Made by a program: the position numbers and the translations under genes
The notes under the pieces: model-generated
The model's database searches: none
The model's input: only the letters and a program-made list of their open reading frames with translations
What the model was told of the DNA's origin: nothing
Shown: piece by piece, positions 1-12,000 of the stretch
How the letters are laid out: every line of letters begins with the position of its first letter
How positions within the stretch are numbered: position 1 is the first letter of the stretch
Assembly: GCF_030052815.1 (NCBI RefSeq)
Contig: NW_026614704.1
Coordinates: 62,001-126,000, forward strand
Reading direction: 5' to 3'
DNA length: 64,000 nucleotides
Origin: Hevea brasiliensis
Taxonomy: Eukaryota > Streptophyta > Magnoliopsida > Malpighiales > Euphorbiaceae

Positions 1-1150
1 CATGGAAAGCATTATGTATCTTCTCCAACTCTGAAGGTAGTGCCAACCGATATGCTAAAGAACTCACTCTTTCCAGAACCTCATATGGCCCAATGAAACG
101 AGGACTCAGTTTCCCCTTTCTGCCGAATCTCATAATTCTCTTCCAAGGAGAAACCTTGAGGAATACATTCTCACCCACTGCATACTCAATATCTCTTCTC
201 TTTAAATCAATGTAGGACTTCTGATGGTCCGATGTAGTCTTAAGTCGATCTCTAATCACCCTGATCTTCTCCTCAGTTTGCTGAACAATTTCAGGTCCAA
301 TCATCTTTCTTTCACCCACATCATCCCAACACAATGGGGTTCTACATTTTCTGCCTTACAAAGCTTCATATGGAGGCATTCCAATGCTTGATTGGTAGCT
401 GTTGTTGTAAGCAAATTCAATCAAAGACAAGAGTGTATCCCAACTGCCCTCAAATTATATCACACAAGCCCGTAGCATGTCCTCCAAGATCTGAATTACC
501 CTCTCAGACTGGCCATCTGTCTGTGGGTGGAATGCAGTACTGAAGTTCAATCTAGTTCCTAGGGCTCTCTAAAGACTACCCCAGAATCTAGAAGTGAACC
601 TAGGATCTCTATCTGATACGATGGATACTGGCACTCCATGTAGTCTCACAATCTCATTGATGTACAACTTGGCCAATCTTTCTAAACTGTAGTCCATCCG
701 GACTGGCAGAAAATGAGCAGACTTTGTCAGTCTGTCAACAATGACCCATACTGCATCATGACTCTTCTGTGTCCTCGGAAGTCCCATCACAAAATCCATC
801 GTTATTTTCTCCCATTTCCATTCTGGTACTGGTAGTGGATGTAACAACCCAGCGGATACTTGATGCTCTGCCTTTACTTGCTGACAAGTTAAGCATTTGG
901 ATACAAACTCTGCCACATCTCTTTTCATACCCATCCACTAGTAATGCTCCTTTAGCCCTCTATACATTTTTGTGCCACCAGGGTGCATGGCAAAAGGAGA
1001 CTCATGTGCTTCTTTCAAAATGATCTACCTCAAATCGACATCATTAAGAACACACATTCTGCCCTGGTGTAATAGTAGACCATCATCTCTAATTGAGAAT
1101 TCTGGTTTCTTGCCCTGTCGGACTTCTTCCATTAGCTTCTGATACTTCTG
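1..1150 (-). pseudogene. Element A integrase, decayed, C-terminus cut by window edge
   Basis: Integrase inserts the element's cDNA into the genome. On the minus strand a zinc-binding region lies around 1020-860 ([19 protein letters not shown]), then the catalytic core from about 830, with the first aspartate in MDFVMGLP and the second in VSDRDPRF near 615. The C-terminal region with GPYEVLERV-like residues reaches position 1. The frame is broken by a TAG where D has a Trp codon just before WMGMKRD (about 937), by a TAG replacing Gln at about 570 in the GSL-RAL stretch, and by a TAG near 1156 in the linker before the domain. No chromodomain is visible because it would lie beyond the left edge. 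Certain as a family, non-functional here. Confidence 0.9.
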
Positions 1151-1156
1151 ATCATT

Positions 1157-1700
1157 CTAAGCTGTCATTCTAATCTGATCAATCAACACTTGCTGTACAT
1201 GCCATGCAACTGCTGTCTGCCCATCATCATTAATCTCTAAGCTGGCATGCAATGATCTTAACTCATATACCAAAGACAAAGGAGTAACCCGTAGACTTGC
1301 CATAGTCTTGCGACTTAAGGCATCAGCCACAACATTAGCTTTCCCTGGCTGACAGTCTATCAGACAATCATAGTCTTTTATCAACTCTAACCATCTCCTC
1401 TGTCTCAAATTCAACTCTTTCTGGGTGCCCAAATACTTTAAACTCTTATGATCTGTATAGATGTAACACTTTTCCCTATACAAATAGTGTCTCCAGATCT
1501 TAAGAGCGAACACAATGGCTGCAAGCTCTAAATCATGTGTCAGATAATTCCTCTAATGCGGTTTCAGCTAGCGTGATGCATAGGCAATGACATTTCGATC
1601 TTGCATCAAAACACAGCCTAACCCATTGTGAGAAGCATCACTATATACTGTATATTCTTTACTCAGAGTAGGTAAAGTCAGGACTAGAGCTTCAGTCAAA
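1157..1700 (-). pseudogene. Element A RNase H domain, decayed
   Basis: RNase H removes the RNA strand during reverse transcription. The minus-strand frame shows [11 protein letters not shown], with the first catalytic aspartate, near 1640, then TDHKSLKYL, and ends with the DALSR motif near 1310. Two in-frame stops near 1560-1575 break it: one replaces a Gln codon after ASR, the other follows LKPH. It continues directly from the RT region at higher coordinates. Same family as the RNase H of D, with which it aligns residue by residue. Confidence 0.88.
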
Positions 1701-2573
1701 CATTTCTTCAATTCATCAGAACTCAATTGACATTTATCCATCCACTGAAATTTCACATCTTTTCTAAGCAACTTGGTCAATGGAGATGCCAACATGGAGA
1801 ATCCCTTCACAAACGGATGGTAGTATCCAGCTAAACCCAGAAAACTACGAACCTTTGTGAAATTTCTGGGTCGCCTCCAATTAAGGACAGCTTCAATCTT
1901 AATTGGATCTACCTTGATGCCCTCTTCTGATACTACATGCCCCAAGAAAGATATTTCCTTCAGTCAAAATTCACATTTCGATAATTTGGCATATAGCTGT
2001 TTCTCCCTCAAAGTCTGCAGTACAATCCGCAGATATCTATCATGCTCTTCTGCACTCCTCAAATAGACCAATATATCATCTATGAATACCACAACAAACT
2101 AGTCGAGGTATGGTCTGAAGATAGTGTTCATCAGATCCATAAAAGCAGCCAGAGCATTAGTTAACCCAAATGGCATGACCAAGAATTCATAATGGCCATA
2201 GCGGGTTCTGAAGGCAGTTTTAGAAATACTCTGCTCTTGTACTTTCAGCTGATAATAACCTGATCTCAGGTCAATTTTGGAGAACACAGCTGCACCCCTC
2301 AACTAATCAAACAAGTCATCAATGCGGGGCAATGAATATCTATTCTTTATTGTCACCTTATTCAACTGTCGATAATCAATAAACAAGCGGAGAGTGCCAT
2401 TCTTCTTCTTTACAAACAACACCGGCGCTTCCTAAGGTGACACACTAGGGCGGATAAAGCCCTTGTCAAGCAGTTCTTGCAACTATACTTTCAACTCTTT
2501 CAATTCTGCAGGTGCCATTTTATATGGTGTTATGGAGATTGGGTCCACACTAGGCATAACATCAATTTCAAAC
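1701..2573 (-). pseudogene. Element A reverse transcriptase, decayed
   Basis: The minus-strand translation gives [15 protein letters not shown], the [11 protein letters not shown] motif and, across a TAG, the FIDD catalytic box near 2080-2060, followed by the [17 protein letters not shown] thumb/connection region. Stops replace Gln before LRGAAVF (near 2303) and before FVVVFIDD (near 2100), and Trp in EFWLKE (near 1965). Further upstream a Trp before EAPV (near 2433) and a Gln in the linker (near 2485) are also stops. The upstream end is cut by element B at 2573/2574. It needs at least five reversions to be open. Confidence 0.9.
2569..2573. repeat. Left target-site duplication of element B (CAAAC)
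   Basis: CAAAC directly precedes the TGTAACACCCC start of B's 5' LTR. The identical five bases follow the 3' LTR at 12911-12915. Five-base duplications are usual for this superfamily. Confidence 0.95.
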
Positions 2574-5500
2574 TGTAACACCCCAAAGTTCGGTAGTGCG
2601 TTCTGCTGTTCCAGTGACCAGTGTTGTCCGGACAGCTAGGATGCCTAGAACTACACTTCAATATGAGTGAGGAGACATAAAATAATGAAATACAAGAAAA
2701 GAAAATATAAGAAAAACAAAGGAAAAATAATAGCAAAGAAAGGTAACCAAGTTAAGCGAACCGGGAACCCTAGCGATGGGTGACCGCACCGGGAAGTCAC
2801 GGCGTGGACCGTTGACTAGCCCTGGACTACGGGGAACCCTGGAAAATATTTTTAGGACTTAAATAGACCCTTATTGAAGAATAAATATCAATAGAAAGAT
2901 CAAAGAAAAATTAAATAATTAGTACAAAGAAAAGTGAGAAATCGAAAAACAGACAAAACCCGGTGTTATCGAAAAATCGGGAATGCAACCCGAACAAGGG
3001 CATTATGTTCATTTGACATCCCAAATTGTCTTTTGACCTAAATTTCCATTAAAAATAAATAATATTACACTTAGAAAATAAAATGAAAAATTAAATTGAG
3101 GGTACCTAATACAAATAGCCAAAATGGAGTGAAAAATGTGTAAATAAAACATGTAAGCTTATTATATAGTTAAAATTGAGTGAGTGGGGCACTAAAGGAA
3201 TATAATAGACACATAATGGGGCAGCTGTACTTCCATTATCCCAGCAGAAAGTTCATCTTCTCCATTTCCATAAAACCAGCCAAATTGAGAAGAAGAGAAG
3301 TCCACCATTGACGTTTCCTTAAAGCTTCATCTAACCCTTCCATTTCACCTTCAATCACTTAGGTCCCTTCATGAAAAATTGTCTACACATCACAAGGATG
3401 AGTTTGATACCAAATTTAAGAAGTTTAATCAAGGTTTAGCAAGCTCCAACCATAAGGTAAGTTAGCATTTTTGAAGATAGCTTTGTTAAATTTTGTGTGC
3501 ATGTTATGGGTGTTGGATTTGTGAAGAAAATTTTTGAGTTTGAAGAGTTATTGTTGTGTTCATTTTGGACAGCCATGTAGTCATGTATTTGATGAGATAA
3601 TTGTGCATATATTTGATGGGAAATGATGTTGGTTATGGTGATTTAATAACCTAGTGAATTACTTCATGTGTATGGTGATTTTTGCACTTGGATGGGAATT
3701 GATGAATTGTAGGACACTTTGGTGTTGAAGAACATTTTCGGCAGCCTTGGGACACTTGAATAAATGTGTGTTTTCATGAAGGTGTTGCCAGAATATTGAC
3801 ATGGAAGTTTGATGGATATGTATATAGATTGATTGTGTAAAGTATATGCAAAAATTTGTAATGGTTAGGTGTGTATGTAATTGTATTTGGACTTTGGAAA
3901 TTAGAATTATATTTGGTGTGTTGAGGATAATTGTAATCTGCCCAAAGTGATGTTAATGTAAAGTGGAATATGTTTTTGGTAATGTACCAAAACAGATTTG
4001 GTAGGGAAGTAAACATATTGCAAGGTAAGTGTGTGATTGATGTGTGTTTAAGCAAGGTAACTAAGGGCAGTGTACATTTTAGCCAATAAGTTTAAATGTG
4101 TAACCTCAATTGGTATGAGACCAATTGGAGGTGGAACTAGGCACAAAATGTGCCAACTTTCATTGAGAAAGCATACCAAAATTCTGCTTGCAAGGTGACC
4201 TAAGAAAATGACCAATTCGGATTAGGTGCAATTAGGACCTGAAAAATGACCAATTGGGCAACAGTGAGTGTTTAGGCCATAACTCACCCAAAAGAGGTCC
4301 ACTTGACCTGAAATTTTAACCATAAATAGTTAAGACCCATACCTACAAGTCTTATGAAGACACCAAAGCCCAGAAATGACCATAAGCAAGTCAAACAACT
4401 TGCACAAATTCTGGTCCAAAAACTGGCCGAACCAGAGTTGACCAAATTGACCTAAAATTGACCTAATTTGATGCCATTTGACCAGCAATAGTATAATGAC
4501 CATAACTTGGTCTACTTAACTCGGATTGACCTGAAATTTTGCCCCGCGTGCAATAAGACATAGATCTACAAGTTTGTAGTTTTGACCGGAACCTGAAAAT
4601 CGAGGGAACTAGGTCGTCCGGTTAGGTCAAACTAGTATCCTGGAATCCAGCAATTTGCAATAAAATGCAAGGAAACGCAGTATACATAGAAATGAGTTTG
4701 GTAACACGTACCAAACCTAAAACCCTATCGAATGTGACATATTAATAACACTAAAACCTAATTTACCTAAAACGCATCGAGGGTCGGTATATTAGGTGAT
4801 TAAGCAAATAAAGGTATTCAGTGAATTGTTTATCGAACATTATCGTTAGAGGCAAATTAATTTAGCACTGAAACACTTCAAATTGTGTTTCTCATTTAAC
4901 AAGGACTCAGCAAAAGGGAAAGAAATACTGAGTCAAGACCAGGAGACAAATATCAGAGGTTTGTGCACAACAACTATTTCTTTTGAATTATTTTCAATTG
5001 AAATGAATTATGACTATTTGTACATTATTGTTTTAAATTGTGGAAATGTGTTTGAATGGATATTTATTGCTTGAAAAGCATTGTAAATGATTTGATGGAT
5101 ACTATTGATTGAAAAGCAGTAAATGGTTTTGTGGAAATTAAAGATAATTATGAATTGTGTTGCCATTTTGTGAATGAAATTATAACTTTGGAAATTTATT
5201 GGATTCTCACGAATCATTTGAATAAAATGTTTGGAATTGATTTTGTGTTCACACTTAGCATGACAGTATCATATCATTCCTTCTCCATTTATGGAGTCGT
5301 GATCGTTTATTTTTCTCCCTCTCTGGTTTACTAGTTGAGGTGATCGGATGAGTACTCATTATATAGCTAGCTCCCTTCCTCATTGATTTCGATTAGTGGG
5401 GTTGTGATTGCTTTGTCGTGGTGTACAACGCGGCATTGATCGGAAATTTGTGTCATGGCTTAAGTTGTGAATGAATTGGCAACACTGTATTCTTAAATTA

Positions 5501-6469
5501 TTCGACTAAATTGTGTTGTTATGCGATTTCATAATTTGTGAAATGAAGTTAAATTCTTATTGACATTTAATCTCTTTCTAATTTAAAAGTTATGAGATTA
5601 TTTATATTTATTGTGAGATTGATAAATGAATTTAAACTCTTATTGACATATCATCTTTTGAATTCAACCATGATTTGACTTATTGAAATTTATTGTGATA
5701 TTGAGAAATGGAGTTTAAATTCTGGTTGACAATTATTGTCTTGAAATTAACTATGGTTTTAAGTATCCACTGTTTACATGACTTATGAATTGTGATTTAA
5801 ATTGTATTTGGTTAATGTTGTACACCACTGAGACATTGTCTCAAATGATAGCTTTTATTATTACCGCAGTCGCAGTAGACAGACAGTGCAGCAGACTAGG
5901 CTGCTAATACCTCCAGCGAGAGATTTTTCGGGTATAACGAGTATACCACATTTTGTATTTTGTAATGTAATGTATGTTCACTGTATGTACATATTGTTGT
6001 GGTTTTGAGCAGTTGTAAATTAAAATTGTACATTGAAGCTGTAAAATAATTGTGAGTTATTTTGGCTTGTAAAAATTGTATTATATTTTCTCTATCTCAG
6101 TCCTTGAAAAATTACTGTGAATTTGACTTGAGAACTGTGTTGGGTTGAGAAAAATGTTGAAGTTGAGATTTGGAAATTTATTGAAGTGTTTTTCACAGGT
6201 TTTCTGATGAACTGTTTTATCCAAAATACAGATGGCACTCTGCCAAAATTTTTACAGAAATTCCAAATACTCCAAATGTGTTAGTTCTATCACTACAATT
6301 TAAAAAGGCTTTTAATACCTGTAAATAGTGCTCACCACTGTAAAAGAAGTAAGAAAAGTTTTTAAAATCCCTTGTAGTGTATTTAATGGATTATCAGTAG
6401 ACGGAGTTGGTAATTCATTAGGTATACTACGGGATCATGTTATGCCTTACAGAGGGGTAGGGTGTGACA
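2574..6469 (+). repeat. Element B 5' LTR
   Basis: It starts TGTAACACCCC and ends GGTGTGACA, and is repeated at 9010-12910. Inside are a CAATTGG/CCAATTG hairpin (4107-4128), three degenerate modules at about 4100, 4279 and 4502, and a paired-hairpin region near 5828-5876 that is damaged relative to the 3' copy. Short open frames inside it are chance frames with no family resemblance; the same ones recur in the 3' LTR. Confidence 0.95.
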
Positions 6470-6477
6470 TGTTTTAG

Positions 6478-6489
6478 TGGTATCAGAGC
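6478..6489 (+). promoter_or_regulatory. Primer-binding site of element B (initiator Met tRNA)
   Basis: TGGTATCAGAGC, complementary to the 3' end of plant initiator methionine tRNA, lies eight bases (TGTTTTAG) after the LTR end. It is intact, so the tRNA could still prime minus-strand DNA synthesis. Confidence 0.92.
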
Positions 6490-6659
6490 AAAGTTTTTAA
6501 ATTCTATTTTCACCTGTTACTTGAATATTCTTTCTTCATAGTACAACTGCTCAATATCATTGTTTGATACATACAGTACATTACATAATAAATATGCACT
6601 AACGGGAGGAAATCTCCTTATGTTATTGGTTCAGGAGATCTAAAATCCTCACATTGAAT

Positions 6660-6818
6660 ATGGAAGAGGGTGATCGTTCAGTCGATCAATCTATTGAGAC
6701 TGAGGTGCAAGGGGATGCCCCAGGCCTACAAAATGTTAGTGGTTCAAAGACCACTGCAGCATCTGCAGTTTCTGCTCGCTCAGCAGATGGCTGCAATGTT
6801 CCAACAAATGGCTGGTAA
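6660..6818 (+). other. Original gag start of element B, now a short out-of-frame ORF
   Basis: The ATG at 6660 opens MEEGDRSVDQ, matching the gag N-termini of A (MEEGDRSVEQ) and D (MEEGDRSVNQ). A net one-base indel between about 6740 and 6775 throws it out of frame, and it stops at TAA 6816-6818 after 52 codons. It overlaps the start of the long gag frame, so it would act as an upstream ORF competing with the ATG at 6670. Confidence 0.75.
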
Positions 6819-7845
6819 TGTACCTACTCAAGTCCCAATACAGACACCAGTGGTACAACCACAATCTCCTACCAGGCAGTATGATAAATTGATGAAGTAT
6901 GGGGCTACAGAGTTCAAGGGGACAGTAGATCCTCTAGAAGCTAAACAATGGTTAGAGAGGATGGATAGGGTATTCAAGAAATTGCATTGCACAGAAGAGC
7001 TCAGATTTGAATACTCAGTGTCTTTGTTACAGGGGGATGCTTATGACTGGTGGAAAATCATTCCCCACAGTCTGGTGGAACCTGCAGTGCTAACATGGAA
7101 TGACTTTCTCAGGAAATTTAGGCAGAAATATGTCCCTGATGCTTATGTAGACCAGAAGTTACAAGAATTCCTAAGTTTGAAACAGGGGAGCAGATCAGTG
7201 GCTGAGTATGAAAGAGAATTTTCCCGCCTTAGCCATTATGCAGTGAGTCTACTCTCTACCAGTAGGGAGAGATGCAAGAGGTTTGAAACTGGCTTGAAGC
7301 CCAGTATCAGAGTACAAGTAATCGACTTCAAACACACTAACTTCTCTGAACTTATTTCTCAAGCCCTAGAGTTGGAAAGAATTGAGTTTGAAGCCACTCC
7401 TGAGAAAAAGATATCAGAGAAGACAGAGAAAGAGGGAAAATCTGTAGAACAGAGTTCCAATGGTTCCACTGGAAAGAGGAAGAATTATGAGGGACACAGC
7501 AGAGGTGGCAAGAAGTCTGGTAGAGGAAGACATTCAGGACAAAAACCTCCTCTATCTGGTCAGCAGAGTACCGGAGGTTCCTACCATTCCCGCCAATGTG
7601 AAAATTGTGGAAGATATCATGGTGGGATATGCTATAAGGCTATTGGGGCCTGTTATAACTGTGGAGGCATAGGACATTTTGCCAAGGACTGCACCAGTAG
7701 TCGCAGAGTTGGACCACCTCCTACTACTGCAAAAGGGTCAGTTCAGAGCCCTGTCACCAGAAGCTCACAACCACCTAACAGAGGTAGAGGTAGGGGTAGA
7801 GGTAGCCCAGCAGGCAGCCAAGGCACGGTAAAACATTCAGAGTAA
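6670..7845 (+). CDS. Element B Gag protein
   Basis: Gag forms the virus-like particle and binds the element RNA. The 391-residue frame has a retrotransposon-gag domain from about residue 73 (KYGATEFKG through DWWKIIPHS to FETGLKP), a charged Lys/Arg-rich linker, and a CCHC zinc knuckle CYNCGGIGHFAKDC at residues 328-341, preceded by extra cysteines (CENCGRYHGGICYK). A GRGRGRGRG basic run lies near the end. The first 31 or so residues come from a shifted frame and do not match A or D. Family-like sequence starts at QFLLAQQMAAMFQQM. The TAA at 7843-7845 stands where D reads on into protease, so B makes Gag alone. This is the only long open gag in the window. Confidence 0.92.
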   Translation: MIVQSINLLRLRCKGMPQAYKMLVVQRPLQHLQFLLAQQMAAMFQQMAGNVPTQVPIQTPVVQPQSPTRQYDKLMKYGATEFKGTVDPLEAKQWLERMDRVFKKLHCTEELRFEYSVSLLQGDAYDWWKIIPHSLVEPAVLTWNDFLRKFRQKYVPDAYVDQKLQEFLSLKQGSRSVAEYEREFSRLSHYAVSLLSTSRERCKRFETGLKPSIRVQVIDFKHTNFSELISQALELERIEFEATPEKKISEKTEKEGKSVEQSSNGSTGKRKNYEGHSRGGKKSGRGRHSGQKPPLSGQQSTGGSYHSRQCENCGRYHGGICYKAIGACYNCGGIGHFAKDCTSSRRVGPPPTTAKGSVQSPVTRSSQPPNRGRGRGRGSPAGSQGTVKHSE

Positions 7846-8064
7846 GACAGTGCTCCGGTCAGAGTCTATGCAATGAGACAGAGGGAAGAGGCCGAGGCAT
7901 CTGACGTTGTGGCTGGTACCTTCTCAACTTTTAACCAAGATGTGTTTGTATTATTTGATCCGGATTCTACCCATTCTTATGTGAGTGCTAGCATCATTGA
8001 TTGCATTGCTGTTCCATGTACAAAAATGGACTTTAAGGTGCTAGTAACAAGTCCGCTAGGATAG
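7846..8064 (+). pseudogene. Element B protease remnant
   Basis: In frame with gag after its TAA, this matches the start of D's aspartic protease: SAPVRVYAMRQREE, then VLFDPDSTHSYVSASI. The family's active-site region in A and D reads FDPGSTHS; here the Gly is Asp, which should impair catalysis. It ends at a TAG where D has a Gln codon. All similarity to pol is lost within about 20 bases after this stop. Confidence 0.85.
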
Positions 8065-8995
8065 GAGGTCAGGGAAATAAATTTTGACACATTAGTGATT
8101 AGTCCTTTAGGATAGGGATTGTGATAATAAGTGAAATTAGTTTGGAAGAGTTTATCGGCGAAAAGTATTTCCTGACACACCATAAGTTATAAAGCTAATT
8201 GGTGAGCCTATTTAATGTAAAGCAAGAGGACGTAAAAGTAAGTTACAGTAATAGAATTGCTCTAGATGAAGGCAGAGATGTTACTGTTAGTAATTGTTAA
8301 TGGATATTGTAATCAGAATAAGTTCGGATATCAGTGAATTCGAAAAGGACAAAGGATAGGAATGTTTGATCTATTGGGTTGTATTGTAGTAACTATGCAA
8401 TGTTCTTGATTGTTTATACTGTAAACTGCGGATTATAGTACTAACTTGAGATTATTGTGTAGAGCTACGTACTATCTGATAGTACACCTAGATGAGGATA
8501 GTTGCCAATGGCATCTGTTTTTGTATAGTTATGCCAGGATATAATTTAATTGTTAGAAATAAGTTTGAAAATCCTACTTAGGGATCTAAAACTCAAAAGT
8601 TAGAATATCGAAAGGTTATAGTTCGGTACAAAAGAAAGTAAGTTATAAAATATTGACAGATAAAAAGAGTTATGGAAGTAGAGATTTGAACAGTTGATTC
8701 ATATATAACAAAGAAATATTACTAGTGTGAGGAAGACTATGGACCAGAAAGGTCAGAGGACCAATGACTGATGAATGATTCTAACACGACCTCAAGGGTC
8801 ATTCAAGAAGCAACGTGAACCGAAATATTAGACAGCATAATAGTAAGAGGAGATTGGTGTTATCCAAACAAATTAAACATTGTATTAGATTGTTAAAAGT
8901 CTTATACAAATTATACGATCATATAGAAAGGAGAAAATAAACATATGACTATTGTAAGATGGCTATTGGGTAAAATTTCGAGACGAAATTTATTT
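8065..8995 (+). other. Element B non-coding tail replacing pol
   Basis: About 0.9 kb between the protease remnant and the polypurine tract. There is no frame of meaningful length on either strand and no similarity that I can see to A's or D's pol. It holds a 17-base inverted repeat at 8469-8485 (GTACTATC, T, GATAGTAC) and, just before the polypurine tract, AAATTTCG-AGA-CGAAATTT at 8973-8991. The second is close to the 3'-terminal motif of D and other Ty3 elements, so the last 25 bases are ancestral while the rest is of unknown origin. Confidence 0.7.
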
Positions 8996-9009
8996 AAGGG
9001 GGGGAGAAT
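8996..9009 (+). promoter_or_regulatory. Polypurine tract of element B
   Basis: AAGGGGGGGAGAAT directly before the 3' LTR; it primes plus-strand DNA synthesis. D has an almost identical tract at 50918-50931. Confidence 0.9.
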
Positions 9010-12000
9010 TGTAACACCCCAAAGTTCGGTAGTGCGTTCTGCTGTTCCGGTGACCAGTGTTTTCCGGACAGCTAGGATGCCTAGAACTACACTTCAATAT
9101 GAGTGAGGAGACATAAAATAATGAAATACAAGAAAAGAAAATACAAGAAAAACAAAGGAAAAATAATAGCAAAGAAAGGTAACCAAGTTAAGCGAACCGG
9201 GAACCCTAGCGATAGGTGACCGCACCGGGAAGTCACGGCGTGTACCGTTGACTAGCCCTGGACTGCGGGGAACCCTGGAAAATATTTTTAGGACTTAAAT
9301 AGACCCTTATTGAAGAATAAATATCAATAGAAAGATCAAATAAAAATAAAATAATTAGTACAAAGAAAAGTGAGAAATCGAAAAACAGACAAAACCCGGT
9401 GTTACCGAAAAATCGGGAATGCAACCCGAACAAGGGCATTATGGTCATTTGACATCCCTAATTGTCTTTTGACCTAAATGTCCATTAAAAATAAATAATA
9501 TTACACTTAGAAAATAAAATGAAAAATTAAATTGAGGGTACCTAATACAAATAGCCAAAATGGAGTGAAAAATGTGTAAATAAAACATGTAGGCTTATTA
9601 TATAGTTAAAATTGAGTGAGTCGGCCACTAAAGGAATATAATAGACACATAATGGGGCAGCTGTACTTCCATTATCCCAGCAGAAAGTTCATCTTCTCCA
9701 TTTCCATAAAACCAGCCAAATTGAGAAGAAGAGAAGTCCACCATTGACGTTTCCTTAAAGCTTCATCTAACCCTTCCATTTCACCTTCAATCACTTAGGT
9801 CCCTTCATGAAAAATTGTCTACACATCACAAGGATGAGTTTGATACCAAATTTAAGAAGTTTAATCAAGGTTTAGCAAGCTCCAACCATAAGGTAAGTTA
9901 GCATTTTTGAAGATAGCTTTGTTAAATTTTGTGTGCATGTTATGGGTGTTGGATTTGTGAAGAAAATTTTTGAGTTTGAAGAGTTATTGTTGTGTTCATT
10001 TTGGACAGCCATGTAGTCATGTATTTGATGAGATAATTGTGCATATATTTGATGGGAAATGATGTTGGTTATGGTGATTTAATAACCTAGTGAATTACTT
10101 CATGTGTATGGTGATTTTTGCACTTGGATGGGAATTGATGAATTGTAGGACACTTTGGTGTTGAAGAACATTTTCGGCAGCCTTGGGACACTTGAATAAA
10201 TGTGTGTGTTCATGAAGGTGTTGCCGGAATATTGACATGGAAGTTTGATGGATATGTATATAGATTGATTGTGTAAAGTATATGCAAAAATTTGTAATGG
10301 TTAGGTGTGTATGTAATTGTATTTGGACTTTGGAAATTAGAATTATATTTGGTGTGTTGAGGATAATTGTAATCTGCCCAAAGTGATGTTAATGTAAAGT
10401 GGAATATGTTTTTGGTAATGTACCAAAACAGATTTGGTAGGGAAGTAAACATATTGCAAGGTAAGTGTGTGATTGATGTGTGTTTAAGCAAGGTAACTAA
10501 GGGCAGTGTACATTTTAGCCAATAAGTTTAAATGTGTAACCTCAATTGGTATGAGACCAATTGGAGGTGGAACTAGGCACAAAATGTGCCAACTTTCATT
10601 GAGAAAGCATACCAAAATTCTGCTTGCAAGGTGACCTAAGAAAATGACCAATTCGGATTAGGTGCAATTAGGACCTGAAAAATGACCAATTGGGCAGCAG
10701 TGAGTGTTTAGGCCATAACTCACTCAAAACAGGTCCAATTGACCTGAAATTTTAACCATGAATAGTTAAGACCCATACCTACAAGTCTTATGAAGACACC
10801 AAAGCCCAGAAATGACCATAATCAAGTCAAACAACTTGCACAAGTTCGGGTCCAAAAACTGGCCGAACCAGAGTTGACCAAATTGACCTAAAATTGACTT
10901 AATTTGATGCCATTTGACCAGCAATAGTATAATGACCATAACTTGGTCTACTTAACTCGGATTGACCTGAAATTTTGCTTCGCGTGCAATAAGACATAGA
11001 TCTACAAGTTTGTAGTTTTGACCGAAACCTGAAAACTGAGGAAACTAGGTCGTCCGGTTAGGTCAAACTAGTATCCTGGAATCCAGCAATTTGCAATAAA
11101 ATGCAAGGAAACGCAGTATACATAGAAATGAGTTTGGTAACACGTACCAAACCTAAAACCCTATCGAATGTGACATATTAATGACACTAAAACCTAATTT
11201 ATCTAAAACGCATCGAGGGTCGGTATATTAGGTGATTAAGCAAATAAAGGTATTCAGTGAATTGTTTATCGAACATTATCGTTAGAGGCAAATTAATTTA
11301 GCACTGAAACACTTCAAATTGTGTTTCTCAGTTAACAAGGACTCAGCAAAAGGGAAAGAAATACTGAGTCAAGACCAGGAGACAAATATCAGAGGTTTGT
11401 GCACAACAACTATTTCTTTTGAATTATTTTCAATTGAAATGAATTATGACTATTTGTACATTATTGTTTTAAATTGTGGAAATGTGTTTGAATGGATATT
11501 TATTGCTTGAAAAGCATTGTAAATGATTTGATGGATACTATTGATTGAAAAGCACTGTAAATGGTTTTTGTGGAAATTAAAGATAATTATGAATTGTGTT
11601 GCCATTTTGTGAATGAAATTATAACTTTGGAAATTTATTGGATTCTCACGAATCATTTGAATAAAATGTTTGGAATTGATTTTGTGTTCACACTTAGCAT
11701 GACAGTATCATATCATTCCTTCTCCATTTATGGAGTCGTGATCGTTTATTTTTCTCCCTCTCTGGTTTACTAGTTGAGGTGATCGGATGAGTACTCATTA
11801 TATAGCTAGCTCCCTTCCTCATTGATTTCGATTAGTGGGGTTGTGATTGCTTTGTCGTGGTGTACAACGCGGCATTGATCGGAAATTTGTGTCATGGCTT
11901 AAGTTATGAATGAATTGGCAACACTGTATTCTTAAATTATTCGACTAAATTGTGTTGTTATGCGATTTCATAATTTGTGAAATGAAGTTAAATTCTTATT

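Noticed and set aside
3774..4055. A 93-codon minus-strand frame inside the B LTR, repeated at 10210-10491
   Set aside because: The second copy exists only because the LTR is duplicated. There is no domain, the composition is low-complexity, and no related frame occurs in the equivalent D LTR. Treated as a chance frame.
4883..5334. Short overlapping frames in both B LTRs (also at 11319-11773)
   Set aside because: Both strands carry similar-length frames over the same AT-rich stretch, and none resembles a known protein. Chance frames in LTR DNA.
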